49,636 nt of DNA from Kiritimatiellia bacterium (GCA_016783565.1 JADHWI010000015.1:1-49636); one strand, 5' to 3'; shown: positions 33,748 to 43,116, numbered from the stretch's first letter. Notes: generated by a model not told the origin, from the sequence alone. Made by a program: numbers and translations.

Positions 33748-35465
33748 ACGCTGCTCGTTACTCTCAGGATTTCTTCGATGGATGTTGAACCGTGACATAC
33801 GCGCTGCAATCCGGCCTGGCGTAAGGTTTTCATTCCATCTTCAATAGCTTTCTTTCGAATCTCGCCCGCACTGGCGTCACGCAGAACCAGGTCGCGTAAG
33901 TCTTCGTTCATGACCAGAATTTCCATAACGGCATCACGACCGGAATAACCGACATGACTACAGTGCAGACAACCTTTCGGTGCATATAGTTCCTGGTCCT
34001 TGAAGATTTCTGCATCAATACCATGGCGGTGCAGGACATCCCACGGAATCTCACGTGGCTTGCGGCAGGAATGGCAAAGTTTGCGGTAGATTCGCTGAGC
34101 CTGACTGAGAATAAGTGACGATGTAATCAGGAAGGGTTCGATGCCCATATGAATCAGGCGGGCAACCGCACCGGGAGCGTCGTTGGTGTGCAGCGTGCTT
34201 AAGACCAAGTGTCCGGTCAACGAGGCCTGGATTGCAATGCTGGCTGTTTCTTTGTCGCGGATCTCACCCACCATGATGACATCCGGATCCTGGCGCAGGA
34301 TGGAACGTAATCCGCTGGCAAAAGACAGGCCAATGTTGGAGTTGGTCTGAATCTGATTTACGCGTGGGAGCTGGTATTCCACAGGGTCTTCTACGGTGAT
34401 GATATTGACATCGGCCGTATTTATTTCCTGTAGTGCTGAATACAGAGTGGTGGTTTTGCCACTGCCGGTGGGTCCGGTGACAAGAATCAGGCCGGCTGGT
34501 TGACGGACAGCGCGTGATAGTTTTTCATAGTCTTCCTGATCCAATCCCAGTGCCGCGATGCTGGGCTTCAGGTTCTGTTTATCCAGGATTCGCAGTACAG
34601 CCTTCTGGCCATGCACGGTTGGGATCAAGCTGACGCGTACATCCACATCGCGTCCGGGCGCGCGGATGGTAAAGCGTCCGTCTTGTGGAAGGCGGCGCTC
34701 GGCGATGTCCAGGTTTGAGATGATTTTGAGACGCGAGGCGATAGCCCATTGCATGTATTTCGGGGGGCTGGGTTCATCATACAGCACGCCGTCAATCCGG
34801 TAGCGCACCTGGATGCCCTCTTCGTGTGGCTCTACATGGATATCGCTCGCTCCCCGGTGCAGCGCTTCAATCAGCATGGAGTTCACGATGCGGACAACGG
34901 GCACGTCGTCGCCCATGCCCATGAACTCTTCGACATTCATGGGTTCGTTTTCGTCAGACGTAACCTGAATCTCCGTCTGGACCTCATCTACGTCGCGAAG
35001 TGCATCTTGCAGGCGGCTGCCTACCTCAGACTCGTAACGGGCAAGAAGGTTGGTGATTTCGTTGCGTGGGGCGGTGTAGGGAATGATCTCGCCGCGCAAC
35101 AGCTCCTTGAGTTCTTCCATCGCCATCTGGTCAAAGGGATCAACCATGGCCACAGCATAACAGTGTCCCCATTGGGCAATGGGCAGAATGCGCAGCTCGT
35201 TGGTGACGCGCGGGGGTACGCTGCGAAGCAGTTCTTCATCCGGGGTAAAGTGGTTCAGTGAAATGCAGGGGATATCCAGATATTCGCCTGTAGCGACGGC
35301 AAGTTGTTCTTCTGTTACGATTTCTTGAGCTGCCAGTACTTTTTCCAGTCGGGTACCACTTTCGGTGGCTTCCGATCGGGCTTTTTCGACAAGCGCATCT
35401 TCGAGTTGAAATCGTCGTATCAGGATATCCGCGAGGGACTGGTGTCGCGTGGTTGTCTCGTTCAT
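33744..35465 (-). CDS. pilB: Type IV pilus/type II secretion assembly ATPase
   Basis: A hexameric ATPase that powers pilin polymerisation. The 573-residue protein has the N-terminal MshEN/GspE-N type region (about residues 1-150), then the GspE core with Walker A GPTGSGKTTT near residue 330, the Asp box (ITVEDPVEYQL), Walker B (DPDVIMVGEIRD) and the His box (LSTLHTNDA). A zinc-binding tetracysteine follows (CHSC and CLHC). MshEN-type regions can bind c-di-GMP; the N-terminal motifs were not verified here. No pilT gene is seen, so retraction is not encoded locally. It is the first gene of the operon and is preceded by the structured leader. Confidence 0.95.
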   Translation of the reverse strand: MNETTTRHQSLADILIRRFQLEDALVEKARSEATESGTRLEKVLAAQEIVTEEQLAVATGEYLDIPCISLNHFTPDEELLRSVPPRVTNELRILPIAQWGHCYAVAMVDPFDQMAMEELKELLRGEIIPYTAPRNEITNLLARYESEVGSRLQDALRDVDEVQTEIQVTSDENEPMNVEEFMGMGDDVPVVRIVNSMLIEALHRGASDIHVEPHEEGIQVRYRIDGVLYDEPSPPKYMQWAIASRLKIISNLDIAERRLPQDGRFTIRAPGRDVDVRVSLIPTVHGQKAVLRILDKQNLKPSIAALGLDQEDYEKLSRAVRQPAGLILVTGPTGSGKTTTLYSALQEINTADVNIITVEDPVEYQLPRVNQIQTNSNIGLSFASGLRSILRQDPDVIMVGEIRDKETASIAIQASLTGHLVLSTLHTNDAPGAVARLIHMGIEPFLITSSLILSQAQRIYRKLCHSCRKPREIPWDVLHRHGIDAEIFKDQELYAPKGCLHCSHVGYSGRDAVMEILVMNEDLRDLVLRDASAGEIRKKAIEDGMKTLRQAGLQRVCHGSTSIEEILRVTSSV

Positions 35466-35610
35466 CCTTTTACCTCTCTCCCAAAATAAAACCGACCCTT
35501 ACGAAGGTCGGTTTTGCTATTGGCTCCCCCAGATCCAAGCAACCACAATTATAGATCTGGCTTCTCAGCCATCGCTTCGTCCACGTCTCCCCTGAAACTT
35601 ACAATCATAT
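35466..35610 (-). promoter_or_regulatory. Structured leader of the pilus operon, candidate attenuator or riboswitch
   Basis: This is most of the 334-bp gene-free gap between pilB and gmd. Reading the minus strand, AGCCA (35571-35567 side) can pair locally with TGGCT at 35562-35558 around a GAGA-type loop. It can instead pair with TGGCT at 35525-35521, enclosing a GATCTGG/CCAGATC helix (35554-35560 with 35529-35535). These folds exclude each other. In addition CTTCGT at 35575-35580 is complementary to ACGAAG (35501-35506) in the loop of the terminator. A weak promoter (TTGCGT, TAGATA) lies near 35608-35637. No c-di-GMP, TPP, glycine, cobalamin or T-box consensus was found. The remaining part (35640-35799) holds the gmd upstream region, in which I see no clear promoter. 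Confidence 0.55.
35488..35515 (-). terminator. Intrinsic terminator in the pilB leader
   Basis: AAAACCGACC and GGTCGGTTTT form a perfect 10-bp stem around an 8-nt loop. On the minus strand it is followed by TTTTATTTT, the form of an intrinsic terminator. It lies 22 nt before pilB, and no gene ends in front of it on that strand, so it can only act on the leader of the pilus operon. Confidence 0.7.
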
Positions 35611-35799
35611 CTAGCACCTTACTGAGGGGAAACGCAAGGTTTCTTCCTTGAAAAATATGCAGAAATTACGGCTTCGAACCCTGTATTTTGATTCGGATCT
35701 TAAATAAAAGTAGAGATTGACCTCTGCGGGGTCTCCGTTCACACTTTTCCCGCCACGAGAGGGACGGCAAGTCAGAGTAGAGAGAAGGAGTCTGATGAT

Positions 35800-36834
35800 A
35801 TGAAGAAAGCGCTGATAACGGGTATTACGGGGCAGGATGGTTCGTACCTCGCGGAGTTTCTGCTTGAGCGCGGTTATGAGGTACATGGCATTATCCGGCG
35901 CAGTTCGCATTTTAATCGGACCTATATTGAGGCGACCCGCACGGCGGCACGCGCTGCGGGAAAGGTCTACGAGTTACATTATGGAAACCTCGGGGATTCC
36001 AGCAGTTTGCATCGTATCATGGCGTTAGTGAAGCCGGACGAAGTATACAATCTCGCTGCTCAGAGCCATGTGCGCATCTCATTCGATGAACCGGAGTACG
36101 CTGCCGATGTGGATGGCGTTGGCGTTTTGCGTACATTGGAAGCCATTCGGCAGACAGGGATTGATTGTCGTTTCTACCAGGCTTCTACATCTGAACTGTA
36201 CGGAAAGGTTGTGGAAACGCCTCAATCGGAGACCACGCCTTTCTGGCCGCGTTCACCTTATGCGGTAGCCAAAATGTATGGATTCTGGATTGTTAAAAAT
36301 TATCGAGAAGCCTATGGCATGCATGCCAGTAACGGGATTCTTTTCAACCATGAATCACCGCGCCGCGGCGAGAATTTTGTGACGCGTAAGATCACTTACT
36401 CACTGGCGCGGATCAAGGCGGGGCTGCAGTCGCGATTGCGGCTTGGCAATTTGGAAGCGAAGCGTGACTGGGGCTATGCTGAAGACTATGTCGAGGCTAT
36501 GTGGCTGATTCTCCAGCAGGACACGCCTGATGATTACGTGATTGCTACGGGCGAAACGCACACGGTTCGTGAGTTCGTAGAGCATGCCTGCAGGGTGGCG
36601 GGATTGGATCTGGAATGGGAGGGCACCGGCATTGACGAGGTGGGTCGCGACCGCAACAGCGGCGAAGTGATTGTGGATATCGATCCGCGCTTTTTCCGTC
36701 CCGCCGAAGTGGATTTGTTGTTGGGCGATCCTTCAAAAGCTAAAGCTGAGCTGGGCTGGCAACCCCGCGTGACGTTCGCGCACCTTGCGGAAATGATGAT
36801 GAAAGCTGACCTCAAATTGGTCGGGGTAGAGTAG
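35800..36834 (+). CDS. gmd: GDP-mannose 4,6-dehydratase
   Basis: Converts GDP-mannose to GDP-4-keto-6-deoxymannose, precursor of GDP-fucose, GDP-rhamnose or perosamine for surface polysaccharides. The 344-residue protein is a short-chain dehydrogenase of the extended type. It shows [16 protein letters not shown] at the N-terminus, IIRRSSHFN (the family's NADP loop), the STSELYGK stretch, the catalytic YAVAK, and [21 protein letters not shown] at 35785-35790 is 9 nt before the ATG. No fcl or other deoxysugar gene is adjacent, so the final sugar is not known. Confidence 0.95.
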   Translation: MKKALITGITGQDGSYLAEFLLERGYEVHGIIRRSSHFNRTYIEATRTAARAAGKVYELHYGNLGDSSSLHRIMALVKPDEVYNLAAQSHVRISFDEPEYAADVDGVGVLRTLEAIRQTGIDCRFYQASTSELYGKVVETPQSETTPFWPRSPYAVAKMYGFWIVKNYREAYGMHASNGILFNHESPRRGENFVTRKITYSLARIKAGLQSRLRLGNLEAKRDWGYAEDYVEAMWLILQQDTPDDYVIATGETHTVREFVEHACRVAGLDLEWEGTGIDEVGRDRNSGEVIVDIDPRFFRPAEVDLLLGDPSKAKAELGWQPRVTFAHLAEMMMKADLKLVGVE

Positions 36835-36886
36835 GGTTGCGGAGGCGGCTTTCTCTGCGCTTCGCTTCGAGTTAAGCCGCCGCTAC
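36832..36886. repeat. REP-like hairpin after gmd
   Basis: GGCGGCTT (36844-36851) and AAGCCGCC (36874-36881) form an 8-bp stem whose loop holds a smaller one (tgcgcttcgcttcga). The flanks gtagg and gctacat resemble the ends of the other palindromes in the window. It could stop gmd transcription, but no T-tract follows. Confidence 0.55.
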
Positions 36887-36958
36887 ATTTGTCATGATTG
36901 TACTGTCGATTCTGCCTGCGAAGGGAAGAGGCGGGTCAGTCGAAGTTCCACAAGTAAC

Positions 36959-37074
36959 TGTAGTGTCGGCTCTATGAGCCGAAAGCCGAGGCTTTGCCGA
37001 GGAAATCACATACGCCCGCGCTTTGCGCGGCACGCCTCGGAGGGCGTGAATCGGCTCATAGAGCCGACACTACA
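36959..37074. repeat. 116-bp palindromic element with perfect 24-bp terminal inverted repeats
   Basis: The first 24 bp (36959-36982, beginning TGTAGTGTCGGCTC) are the exact reverse complement of the last 24 (37051-37074). Inside lie further stems: CCGCG/CGCGG around CTTTG, and CACGCC/GGCGTG. The prmC stop codon (37072-37070) is part of the right terminal repeat. The element is MITE-like or an extended REP; no reading frame is expected in it. Confidence 0.85.
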
Positions 37075-37942
37075 CCACAGGCAGTCGTCCGCTCACCACG
37101 CGGTCGTGGTCGGCCAGATCCTGCGACACGTTGATTTCCGTAAAACCATCTGCCTCCAGTAATGCGCGCGTGGCATCTCCCTGTGCAGCACCGATTTCAA
37201 GGAAGATGGTGCCCCCCGGTTTCAGCGCCATGGTGGCGTCCTGTATCAGCATCCGGATAATGTCCAGACCGTCTGTCCCGCCGTGCAGGGCCAGATGTGG
37301 TTCATGATTCCGGACTTGAGTGGGCAGTTCTTCCATCTCTGCGGTGGTAATGTAGGGTAGATTTGCCACGATCGCCGATAATGATTCCGGTTCAATCACA
37401 TCGGCCAGCTCACCTTTTGCGAAATGAATGCGATCAGATACCTGATGTTTCGCGGCATTCTCATTTGCCAGTGCCAGCGCATCAGCACTGACATCCAGTG
37501 CCACAAAAGCAGCCTTTTCGTGTGCAAGTGCAAGGCTGATCGCAATGCAGCCGGAGCCTGTGCCAATGTCAGCGATAACGGGATTGTCCTCGGCCCATAG
37601 ATTCGTGCAATCCAGAACGGTCTGAACAAGGCCTTCTGTTTCCGGTCGAGGAATGAGTGCGCGTTTGTCGACGCGCAGGGCATGGCCCATGAACTCCCAT
37701 TCGCCCAGGATGTACTGAACGGGTTCTCCTGCTGCGGCACGTTTGATGCCGCGGCGCATCGCAGCCAGTTGCGTTTCTGAGAGAGAGCGGTCAAACTGCA
37801 GGTACAACTCAAGGCGTTTACATTGCAGCAAACGACTGGTCAGCAGCTCGCATACCAGGCGAGGAGTTTCGATCGAGTGTTTCTCGAGAAAAGTCGTTCC
37901 CGCTTGTATGATTTCGGCAACTGTCTTGTTTGCTTCCGGCAT
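37070..37942 (-). CDS. prmC: Release factor glutamine methyltransferase
   Basis: PrmC methylates the Gln of the GGQ motif in RF1 and RF2. The 290-residue protein has the N-terminal helical RF-binding domain (ETPRLVCELLTSRLLQCKRLELYL), the SAM motif IADIGTGSGCIAISLA, and ANLPYIT, where the family normally has NPPY. The second residue of the catalytic motif is therefore Leu instead of Pro. It lies 46 nt after prfA, the usual partner. Its last bases and stop codon fall inside the palindromic element at 36959-37074. Confidence 0.93.
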   Translation of the reverse strand: MPEANKTVAEIIQAGTTFLEKHSIETPRLVCELLTSRLLQCKRLELYLQFDRSLSETQLAAMRRGIKRAAAGEPVQYILGEWEFMGHALRVDKRALIPRPETEGLVQTVLDCTNLWAEDNPVIADIGTGSGCIAISLALAHEKAAFVALDVSADALALANENAAKHQVSDRIHFAKGELADVIEPESLSAIVANLPYITTAEMEELPTQVRNHEPHLALHGGTDGLDIIRMLIQDATMALKPGGTIFLEIGAAQGDATRALLEADGFTEINVSQDLADHDRVVSGRLPVV

Positions 37943-37988
37943 GGTCGCTCCGCTATACTCAACCCCTGTATAACAATCCCCGGTTCCC

Positions 37989-39089
37989 TTATTCTCCCCC
38001 GCTCAATATGCGTGCCAGCTCTTCGTCGATACGCATTTCAATATCCTGGTGGCGGAGTCCGTTGACCAGTTCTGAGATATCGCCTTCCATAATGCGATCC
38101 AGGCTGTACAGCGTGAGGTTGATGCGATGATCGGTCAGACGATTTTGCGGAAAATTATAGGTGCGGATGCGCTCGCTGCGATCTCCGGACTTGATCTGGG
38201 AGCGGCGCTTGTCGCCCATGCGATCGGCTTCTTCCTGTCGCTTCAGATCAAGCAGTCGCGACGTCAGCACCGACATGGCGCGTTCCTTGTTGCGATGCTG
38301 CGACTTTTCGTCCTGACATTGTACGATCAGGCCGGTTGGCACATGCGTGAGGCGCACGGCGGAGTCCGTTGTGTTTACGCTTTGTCCGCCGGGCCCTGAG
38401 GAACGATAGATGTCCACGCGCACTTCATCGGGCGGGATGACGAAATCGTCTTGTGCATCCGCTTCAGGAAAGACGGCTACGGTGGCGGCAGAGGTATGGA
38501 TGCGTCCTGCGGCCTCGGTTGCGGGAACACGTTGTACGCGGTGCACGCCGCTCTCAAATTGCAGTTCGCCATAGGCGCCATCGCCGGTGACGGAAAATAT
38601 GATTTCTTTGTAACCGCCCACTTCGCTGCTGCTGGCGTCAATAATTTTAACGGACCATTTATGTTCTTCTGCGAAGCGATGGTACATGCGGAACAGGTCA
38701 CCGGCAAATAATCCGGCTTCATCCCCACCGGTTCCTGCGCGAATTTCCATGATTGCGTTACGCTCGGCATCAGGATCCGGAGGAAGCAACGCCACCATCA
38801 GCGCTTTTTCCGCATCCGGAAGAGCCGCTTCGAGTCCTTCGATCTCAGAGGCGGCCAATTCCGCCATCTCGGCATCGGATTCATCTGCGGCCAATTCACG
38901 GTTTTCTTCAAGGCGTAAACGTATGGACAGGTATTCCTCCGCTTTACCCTCAATCTTCTTCAGTGCGGAATGCTCCCGGACCAGTCGCCGGTATTCGGTC
39001 TGTTTTGCCGCTGTTGCGGGATCGGATAACAAGGTCTCGATCTCCGGCAGACGGGAGAGAACTCGTTCGATATGTTCGCGTTCAATCAT
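37989..39089 (-). CDS. prfA: Peptide chain release factor 1
   Basis: RF1 ends translation at UAA and UAG. The 366-residue protein has the GGQ motif in SSGPGGQSVNTTDSAVR and the PxT-type anticodon motif as RVPATEAAG, which separates it from RF2 (SPF). The N-terminal helical domain and the C-terminal RF-1 helices (RTYNFPQNRLTDHRINLTLY) are complete. It is in the common order rpmE-prfA-prmC. Confidence 0.97.
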   Translation of the reverse strand: MIEREHIERVLSRLPEIETLLSDPATAAKQTEYRRLVREHSALKKIEGKAEEYLSIRLRLEENRELAADESDAEMAELAASEIEGLEAALPDAEKALMVALLPPDPDAERNAIMEIRAGTGGDEAGLFAGDLFRMYHRFAEEHKWSVKIIDASSSEVGGYKEIIFSVTGDGAYGELQFESGVHRVQRVPATEAAGRIHTSAATVAVFPEADAQDDFVIPPDEVRVDIYRSSGPGGQSVNTTDSAVRLTHVPTGLIVQCQDEKSQHRNKERAMSVLTSRLLDLKRQEEADRMGDKRRSQIKSGDRSERIRTYNFPQNRLTDHRINLTLYSLDRIMEGDISELVNGLRHQDIEMRIDEELARILSGGE

Positions 39090-39116
39090 ATGGCGATCAC
39101 CATCGCTTCAGGACAC

Positions 39117-39154
39117 AAAAAGGGCCAGATGACGCTGCTGCGCCGACCTGACCC
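39117..39154 (-). terminator. Intrinsic terminator between rpmE and prfA
   Basis: On the minus strand GGGTCAG and CTGGCCC pair (one G-U), with an inner stem GGCGC/GCGTC, followed by TTTTT. It would stop or attenuate transcription after the L31 gene and lower prfA-prmC expression relative to it. Confidence 0.6.
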
Positions 39155-39168
39155 AACCTGTCCGAAAG

Positions 39169-39381
39169 CTATTTATTCGCGGCGGCTTGCGCGTAGCGAC
39201 GACGGAATTGTTCAACACGGCCTTCGGAGTCGATAAAGGTCGACTGTCCGGTATAGAAAGGGTGACACGCTGAACAGGTGTTCACGTGCATTTCCTTGAC
39301 CGTTGAACGGGTTTCAATCTCGCTGCCGCAGGCGCAGATGACCTTGGCCTCGCCATACTCGGGATGTATGCCCTTTTTCAT
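39169..39381 (-). CDS. rpmE: 50S ribosomal protein L31, zinc-binding form
   Basis: A 70-residue ribosomal protein. It begins KKGIHPEY and carries four Cys (ICACGSE and [12 protein letters not shown]), the C+ form that holds a zinc ion and serves as a zinc store. Length and order match the family. AAGGA lies upstream of the ATG. It reads away from tkt across a 181-bp divergent gap in which no convincing promoter was picked out. Confidence 0.96.
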   Translation of the reverse strand: MKKGIHPEYGEAKVICACGSEIETRSTVKEMHVNTCSACHPFYTGQSTFIDSEGRVEQFRRRYAQAAANK

Positions 39382-39562
39382 GATGCCTAATCCTTCCTGG
39401 TTACAGAAAACGCGGGACTCTACCTGCCTGTCTTCAGGAATGCAAGGGAGAAATTCAGGCGAAACTGATTTCTTTCCCGCACGGGCTCGACAATCTCATT
39501 GAAATTTGCAATGTTCACTGTTTTGAAGATTTCTGCCAAAACCAATAAAGGAGCATGCTGAA

Positions 39563-41563
39563 ATGGCAACAAAAGTAACAAATGAAGAGCTGCAGGTTGT
39601 GGCAAATACAATCCGCGGGCTTTCAATGGACGGTATTCAGAAGGCCAAATCCGGGCATCCCGGCATGCCGATGGGCATGGCGGATGTGGCTTCCGTACTG
39701 CTACTCAAACATCTTGAGCATTGTCCGGCAGACCCCGAATGGATCAATCGCGATCGTTTCGTGCTCTCGGCCGGTCATGGTTCCATGTTGCTGTATAGCA
39801 TGCTGCATCTTTCCGGATATGATTTGCCTCTGGATGAGCTGAAGTCTTTCCGCCAGTGGAAAAGTAAGACGCCCGGCCATCCGGAAGTGTTCCACACCGC
39901 CGGTGTCGAAACCACCACAGGCCCTCTGGGGCAGGGTATTGCCAATGCGGTGGGAATGGCGCTTGCAGAGCGCATGCTGGCTGAGCGTTTCAATGGCGAA
40001 GGGTATGAGCCCATTGATCACCATACGTATGCTATTTGTGGTGACGGTTGTCTGATGGAGGGCCTCAGCCATGAAGCCTGCTCCCTCGCCGGGCATTTGG
40101 GTCTGAACAAGCTGGTCCTCTTCTATGACAGTAACCGTATCACGATTGAGGGTTCTACGGATTTGGCGTACAGCGATGACGTCAAAAAACGCTTTCAGGG
40201 TTACAACTGGCGTGTGCTTGAAATAGATGCGCATGACTTGGACGCCATTGACAAGGCGATTCGCAAGGCCAAGCGCGAGAAGGACAAGCCTGTCATTATT
40301 ATCGCTGTCTCCAAGATCGGAAAAGGTAGTCCCAACAAGGAAGATACCGCTTCCGCACATGGTGAACCGCTGGGAGATGATGAAATTGTCCTGACGCGAC
40401 AGAATCTGGGCCTTCCCAATGAGCCGTTCCACGTGCCTGAAGCAGTGCGTGATCTTTTTGAGGCGCGGCAGCGCACATTGAAGCGTCGTACAAATAAGTG
40501 GAAACGTGAGCTGAAGGCGCAATGTGCCGCCAAGCCAGAGTTTGCGGAACAATGGGCCGTGTTCTTCGAGAACCGCGTGCCTGAAGATCTGATGGCAAGT
40601 ATGCCGGAGTTCCCGGTAGATTCACCGATTGCCACGCGGGCAGCCGGCGGCAAGGTGATTCAGGCTGTTGCAGCCGCGATGCCCCAGTTCGTGGGCGGAT
40701 CAGCCGACCTGGCGCCCAGCACCAAGACGTTGATCAATGACGAAGATTCTGTGTTGCCGGGCACCTATGGTGGGCGCAACCTGCATTTCGGCATCCGGGA
40801 ACACGCCATGGCCTCGATGATGAATGGAATGGCGCTGCATGGTGGACTGCGTGTCTTTGGAGCCACGTTCTTTGTGTTTCTCGATTACTGTCGCCCGTCC
40901 GTGCGTCTGGCAGCAATTATGGGGCTGCCAGTGACCTATGTCTTTACGCATGACAGCTTCTATGTGGGTGAAGATGGACCGACGCATGAACCGGTCGAAC
41001 ATATTGCCTCGCTGCGTTGCATGCCGAATATGACCACGATTCGCCCGGCGGATGCCACGGAAACGTCGGCTGCCTGGGTCGCGGCGATGCAGAATACGAC
41101 CGGGCCTACCGCCATCCTGCTGACTCGTCAGAACCTGCCCATCATTGACCGTAGTGTTTACCCCGCTGCAGACAATGTTCTCAAGGGCGCCTACACTTTG
41201 TGGCAGAGCGCTGAAGGTGAACCGCAGGTTGTGCTGTTGGCTACGGGTTCTGAAGTGTCCCTGGTGTTGAATGCAGCCAAAGAGCTGGCAGCGGAATGCT
41301 GTGTGCGCGTGGTTAGTATGCCGTCATGGGAATTGTTTGAGAAGCAGTCAGCCGCCTACAAGGCTGAGACTATTCCAGTTGGCGCACCTGTCAAGGTGGC
41401 TGTTGAAGCCGGAATGCCTATGGGATGGGGTAAGTACATCGGTGATGCCGGACGTACCGTCTGCATGCAGGACTTCGGCGCTTCAGCACCGTATAAAGTG
41501 CTCGAAGAAGAGTTTGGCTTCACGGTCGCGAACGTCGTTAAGACGGTTCGCGAAATGCTGTAG
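39563..41563 (+). CDS. tkt: Transketolase
   Basis: A thiamine-diphosphate enzyme moving two-carbon units between sugar phosphates in the pentose phosphate pathway. The 666-residue protein is full length: [15 protein letters not shown], the GDGCLMEG thiamine motif ending in [17 protein letters not shown], the central domain with [19 protein letters not shown], and the C-terminal transketolase domain. AAGGAG is 9 nt before the ATG. Stands alone. Confidence 0.97.
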   Translation: MATKVTNEELQVVANTIRGLSMDGIQKAKSGHPGMPMGMADVASVLLLKHLEHCPADPEWINRDRFVLSAGHGSMLLYSMLHLSGYDLPLDELKSFRQWKSKTPGHPEVFHTAGVETTTGPLGQGIANAVGMALAERMLAERFNGEGYEPIDHHTYAICGDGCLMEGLSHEACSLAGHLGLNKLVLFYDSNRITIEGSTDLAYSDDVKKRFQGYNWRVLEIDAHDLDAIDKAIRKAKREKDKPVIIIAVSKIGKGSPNKEDTASAHGEPLGDDEIVLTRQNLGLPNEPFHVPEAVRDLFEARQRTLKRRTNKWKRELKAQCAAKPEFAEQWAVFFENRVPEDLMASMPEFPVDSPIATRAAGGKVIQAVAAAMPQFVGGSADLAPSTKTLINDEDSVLPGTYGGRNLHFGIREHAMASMMNGMALHGGLRVFGATFFVFLDYCRPSVRLAAIMGLPVTYVFTHDSFYVGEDGPTHEPVEHIASLRCMPNMTTIRPADATETSAAWVAAMQNTTGPTAILLTRQNLPIIDRSVYPAADNVLKGAYTLWQSAEGEPQVVLLATGSEVSLVLNAAKELAAECCVRVVSMPSWELFEKQSAAYKAETIPVGAPVKVAVEAGMPMGWGKYIGDAGRTVCMQDFGASAPYKVLEEEFGFTVANVVKTVREML

Positions 41564-41632
41564 CACTGAGAAGCCGCAGCTGTTGAGTGCGACTTGTGGT
41601 ATGCAGCGGTATGGCGGGCAGCCTTATGCCTG

Positions 41633-41649
41633 CCGGTTGTTGGAACCGG
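41633..41649. repeat. Small hairpin between tkt and murA
   Basis: CCGGTT and AACCGG form a perfect 6-bp stem around GTTGG in the 148-bp gap. No T-run follows, and it could be a remnant of a REP-type palindrome. Confidence 0.3.
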
Positions 41650-41711
41650 TCCTGGGAGTAGAGAGATCATCCTCGCTGCCTTTGCGGTTCTATATATGAG
41701 AGGATGCGCAC

Positions 41712-42986
41712 ATGGCGCGTTTTGTGATTAACGGAGGCAAGGCGATCAGCGGCATGCACCGCACGCCGGGCAACAAGAATGCAGCGTTGCCGATGCTTGC
41801 GGCCGCCTTGCTGACTGATGAACCGGTTTGCCTTCGCAACGTTCCGTTGATTGATGATGTGCGTACCATGCTGGAGATTCTTTCCGATCTCGGTGTGGAC
41901 GTTGAGCTGCGTGGTCACACGGTGACCCTCCAGGCGCGTAGCGTACGCAAGCGGCGGCTTAACGCCGAGTTGTGCAGTAAAGTCCGGTCCTCCATTCTTT
42001 TTGCCGGACCTATGGCGGCGCGTTACGGACGCGTCACGATTTCGCCCCCTGGCGGGGATATCATAGGGCGTCGGCGCATTGACACGCATATCGAAGGTCT
42101 TTGGGCGCTGGGTATTGATCTGGAAGGGGACAAAGAGTATCGCTTTGTGCGGCGGTCACTCGAAGGGGCAAGCATTCTTCTGGACGAAGCCAGCGTCACC
42201 GCCACGGAAAATATTGTGATGGCGGCAGTGCTCGCCAAGGGTGAGAGCACGATATTCAATGTTGCCTGTGAACCGCACGTGCAGGCGCTGTGTCAGATGC
42301 TTAACGCCATGGGAGCACACATCGAGGGCATCGGCACGAACCGGTTGAGGATTAAGGGTGTCGATTCGCTGGGTGGCGCCACGGTGCGCGTCCCTCCGGA
42401 CTATATTGATACGGCTAGCTTCATGGCGGCCGCCGTGGTGACCGGTGGTGCGTTGGAGATTACGGATGCCGATGGTGACGCGCTCGACGTTATGGCGCGC
42501 CCTTTCACCAAGCTTGGTATCACCTGGAAACATGGAGACGATACGTTGGTTGTGCCGGCCAGGCAGAGCCTGCAGATTCAGGACGATTTCGGGGCAGCCA
42601 TTCCCGCGATCAGTGATGGCGTCTGGCCCAATTTCCCTTCTGACCTCATGAGTATCGCGATTGTCGTGGCTACGCAGGTTAGTGGAACGGTTTTATTCTT
42701 TGAGAAGATGTTTGAGAGCCGCATGGTTTTTGTGGATCGTTTGATCGGGATGGGTGCGCGTATCGTGCAATGCGATCCGCATCGTGTCATTGTTTCGGGG
42801 CCGGCGCGTCTGCATGGCACACGGCAGTCCAGTCCTGATATCCGGGCTGGTATGGCGTTGCTGGTTGCGGCGCTTTGCGCCAAGGGCGAAAGCGTCATTG
42901 AGAATGCGCAATGCATCGACCGTGGATACGAAGCCGTGGACGCGCGTCTGCGTGAGCTTGGTGCTGATATCATGCGCGTGGAGTAG
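41712..42986 (+). CDS. murA: UDP-N-acetylglucosamine 1-carboxyvinyltransferase, Asp variant
   Basis: MurA transfers enolpyruvate from PEP to UDP-GlcNAc, the first committed step of peptidoglycan synthesis. The 424-residue protein is full length and has the Lys-Asn pair in GNKNAALPMLAA and the family motif RSSILFAGPMAARYG. The active-site loop normally reads GGCxIGxRPxDLH, with the Cys that fosfomycin alkylates. Here it is GGDIIGRRRIDTH, with Asp116 in the place of that Cys. Asp variants in Mycobacterium and Chlamydia are active and fosfomycin-insensitive, so this enzyme is probably also insensitive (inference). GAGG precedes the ATG. Confidence 0.95.
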   Translation: MARFVINGGKAISGMHRTPGNKNAALPMLAAALLTDEPVCLRNVPLIDDVRTMLEILSDLGVDVELRGHTVTLQARSVRKRRLNAELCSKVRSSILFAGPMAARYGRVTISPPGGDIIGRRRIDTHIEGLWALGIDLEGDKEYRFVRRSLEGASILLDEASVTATENIVMAAVLAKGESTIFNVACEPHVQALCQMLNAMGAHIEGIGTNRLRIKGVDSLGGATVRVPPDYIDTASFMAAAVVTGGALEITDADGDALDVMARPFTKLGITWKHGDDTLVVPARQSLQIQDDFGAAIPAISDGVWPNFPSDLMSIAIVVATQVSGTVLFFEKMFESRMVFVDRLIGMGARIVQCDPHRVIVSGPARLHGTRQSSPDIRAGMALLVAALCAKGESVIENAQCIDRGYEAVDARLRELGADIMRVE

Positions 42987-43024
42987 GGCCGGATTGTAGG
43001 GGACGTGCCGCCGGAGCGGCCGGT
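42984..43024. repeat. REP-like palindrome after murA
   Basis: GCCGC (43007-43011) and GCGGC (43016-43020) pair around CGGA, preceded by tgtagggga as in the other palindromes. The outer GGCCGG and CCGG can extend the fold. It lies directly behind the murA stop. Confidence 0.45.
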
Positions 43025-43116
43025 TCGATGGAATCTCACCCTCCATGGCGTCGTGGAGCCTGCGTGCATATCCACACTCGCAAAAGGTCACAGGGCAGGT
43101 GTACTATTTCAGAGTG

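Noticed and set aside
34749-35261. A 170-codon open frame on the plus strand
   Set aside because: Opposite pilB, no motifs and no ribosome binding site.
35540-35580. CTGAGA in the pilB leader, as in TPP riboswitches
   Set aside because: The second TPP-binding part is absent, and no thiamine gene follows.
35480-35640. c-di-GMP-I (GEMM) riboswitch
   Set aside because: The conserved GCAAACC with downstream GACGCAAAGCC pattern is not found on the minus strand.
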